41,908 nt of DNA, from the NCBI RefSeq assembly GCF_006546775.1, contig NZ_VICE01000038.1, positions 1 to 41,908 of the forward strand. The letters are read 5' to 3'. The translations under genes and the position numbers were made by a program. This DNA comes from Marilutibacter aestuarii (GTDB lineage: Bacteria; Pseudomonadota; Gammaproteobacteria; Xanthomonadales; Xanthomonadaceae). The notes under the pieces are model-generated. The model was given only the letters and a program-made list of their open reading frames with translations. It did no database searches and was not told the DNA's origin. Shown here in pieces: positions 39,901-41,908 of the stretch; positions within the stretch are counted from its first letter, which is position 1; each line of letters opens with the position of its first letter.

Positions 39901-41908
39901 CGGCATCGCCCGCGAACACGGCTACTGGCTCGACGACGCCTTCGCCTCGGGCGGCTCGGTCGGCTACGACCACAAGGGCATGGGGATCACCGCCAAGGGT
40001 GCCTGGGAGTCGGTCAAGCGCCACTTCCGCGCCCTGGGCAGGGACAGCCAGAAGGAAGACTTCACCGCCGTCGGCATCGGCGACATGTCCGGCGACGTCT
40101 TCGGCAACGGCATGCTGCTGAGCAGGCACATCCGCCTGGTCGCCGCGTTCGACCACCGCCACATCTTCATCGATCCCGACCCGGACGCCGCGGCGACGTT
40201 CAAGGAACGCAAGCGGATGTTCAAGCTGCCGCGCTCGAGCTGGGCCGACTACGACGCCTCGCTGATCAGCAAGGGCGGCGGCGTGTTCCCGCGCACGGCG
40301 AAGTCGATCGCCGTCTCCCGCGAGGCCCGCCAAGCCCTGGGCATCGACGAGTCGGTCGAGGCGATGAGCCCCAACGACCTGATGAGCGCCATCCTGCGCG
40401 CGCCGGTCGACCTGCTTTGGAACGGCGGCATCGGCACCTACGTCAAGGCCGCCAGCGAGACCCATGCCGACGTCGGCGACCGCGCCAACAACGCGCTGCG
40501 GGTCAACGGCCGCGAGTTGCGCTGCAAGGTGGTGGGCGAGGGCGGCAACCTGGGCCTGACCCAGCTGGGCCGCATCGAGGCGGCCCTGCATGGCGTGCTG
40601 CTCAACACCGACTTCATCGACAACTCGGCCGGCGTGGATACCTCCGACCACGAGGTCAACATCAAGATCCTGCTCAACGGCCAGGTCCAGGCTGGCAAGC
40701 TCACCGTGCCCGCGCGCAACAAGCTGCTGGCGGCGATGACCGACGAGGTCGAGGCCCTGGTGCTGGTCGACAACTACCGCCAGAACCAAGCCATCAGCCT
40801 GATGGAGCGGATGAGCGTGCCGCGCCTGGGTTCCAAGCAGCACTTCATCCGCACCCTGGAGTCGCAGGGCCTGCTGGACCGCCAGATCGAGTACCTGCCC
40901 AGCGATGCCGAGATCTCCGAGCGCAAGTCGCGCGGCCAGGGGCTCACACGCCCCGAGCTGTCGGTGCTGTTGTCCTACGCCAAGCTGGTGATCTACCAGC
41001 AGCTGCTCGAGTCCGACATCCCCGAGGACCCATACCTGTCCAAGGAACTCGTGCGCTACTTCCCGCAACCGCTGCAGGAGAAGTACGCCAAGGGCATGCA
41101 GCAGCACCGGCTGAAGCGCGAGATCATCGCCACCGCGGTGACCAACTCGATGGTCAACCGCATGGGCGCGACTTTCACCCTGCGCATGCAGGAGGACACC
41201 GGGCGCAGCGCCGCCGAGGTCGCCAAGGCCTATACCATCGCCCGCGAGGCGATCGACGCGCGCGGCCTCTGGGCACAGATCGATGCCGCCGACGGCAAGG
41301 TCGCCGAATCGGTGCAGATCGACGCCCTGCAGGTGATCTGGCACCTCATGCGCAGCATGTCGCGCTGGCTGCTGTCGCGACCGGGCGCCATCCCCGAGAT
41401 CACCGAGGCGATGGCCCGCTACGGCGATGGCCTGGAGGCCGTGCGCAAGGCCCTCCCGGAGTCGATGTCGGAGGTCCGTCGCGAGGGCTTCGAGCAGCGC
41501 CAGGCCGAATGGCGACGCAAGGGTTTCCCGGGCCCGCTGGCCGAACAGCTGGCCGCCCTGCCGCTGCTGGAGTTCGCCTGCGACATCGTCGAGATCGCGC
41601 ACGCGCGGCGCATGCCCCCGGCCGAGGTGGCCAGTGCCTACTTCAGCCTCGGTGCGGCATTGCACATGCCCTGGCTGTACGAGCAGATCGACGCCCTGGA
41701 GGTCGACGGTCGCTGGCAGGCCTTGGCCCGCGGCGCCCTGCGGGACGAGCTGGGCATCCAGCAGCGTGCCCTGGTCGGGCAGATCCTGTCGACGGGCGGC
41801 AAGAAGCCCGCGCGTGCCAAGGTCGAGGACTGGCTCAAGCGCGACGATGCCTCGCTGCGCTTCACCCAGGCGATGCTGACGGAGCTGGTGAACCAGAAGT
41901 CGATCGAC
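36950..41908 (+). CDS. NAD-specific glutamate dehydrogenase, large (about 180 kDa) type; C-terminal end off window
   Basis: 1653 residues are visible and the frame is still open, so only a few residues are probably missing (the family is about 1600-1660). It catalyses the NAD-dependent deamination of glutamate to 2-oxoglutarate, mainly catabolic. Residues 1-30 are a Lys/Ser/Ala-rich tail. Roughly 40-700 form the regulatory ACT-like region ([23 protein letters not shown]). The catalytic core around 840-1260 has [67 protein letters not shown] and [15 protein letters not shown] (NAD site). The C-terminal helical region follows ([15 protein letters not shown]). No neighbouring operon partner is visible. 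Confidence 0.96.
   Translation, partial: [1653 protein letters not shown]

Overview
The window is a GC-rich (roughly 70% by eye) chromosomal segment of a gammaproteobacterium. It most resembles the family Lysobacteraceae/Xanthomonadaceae (Lysobacter, Luteimonas or a close relative). Reasons: the serC-pheA-hisC-aroA cluster, a methionine synthase split into two genes behind an ArsR-methyltransferase regulator, a YtrA-type GntR/ABC-2 operon, FKBP pairs, a very large NAD-glutamate dehydrogenase, and secreted lytic-type enzymes. I saw no tRNA, rRNA, insertion sequence, prophage or CRISPR array.

Layout. 1-574: a membrane-anchored Mrr-like endonuclease-domain protein cut by the left edge. 761-1725: two polyhydroxyalkanoate granule genes. 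1845-2648: a double-FHA membrane protein, convergent with msrQ/msrP (2617-4270), the periplasmic methionine-sulfoxide repair system. 4465-9377: serC, pheA, a hisC-type aminotransferase and aroA, the last three coupled by 4-nt overlaps. 9506-10204: a TonB-like protein, divergent from serS (10335-11615). 11670-15464 (minus): an M23 metallopeptidase, a Cys-rich secreted protein and a beta-lactamase-fold serine hydrolase. Both enzymes carry five copies of the same approximately 48-residue repeat, making this the most unusual block here. 15705-16346: a CARDB-like secreted protein. 16380-19749 (minus): an ECF sigma factor followed by a membrane Ser/Thr kinase with TPRs. 19856-21532: divergent azoreductase and LysR regulator. 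21553-25033 (minus): an apparently autoregulated operon made of promoter/operator, small secreted protein, GntR regulator, ABC ATPase, permease, lipoprotein and terminator. 25335-27187: two exported FKBP isomerases. 27243-29454: ugd, slyX and a DUF2058 protein. 29468-35380 (minus): sahR, metH N-half, metH C-half and tyrA, almost without gaps. 35583-36743: acyl-CoA dehydrogenase. 36950 to the right edge: NAD-glutamate dehydrogenase, nearly complete.

How the genes work together. SerC, PheA, HisC-type, AroA and (elsewhere in the window) TyrA cover serine synthesis and the end of the shikimate, phenylalanine and tyrosine routes. SahR with the split MetH forms a methyl-cycle unit with a visible inverted-repeat operator, and tyrA is coupled to its end. 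The sigma/kinase pair has no anti-sigma gene beside it. Its region 2.2 carries threonines where most ECF factors are acidic, which suggests control by phosphorylation. The repeat-bearing peptidase/hydrolase operon looks like an exported peptide- or wall-degrading set whose common repeat may target both enzymes to the same surface or substrate.

All functional calls come from reading motifs by eye; no database search was run.
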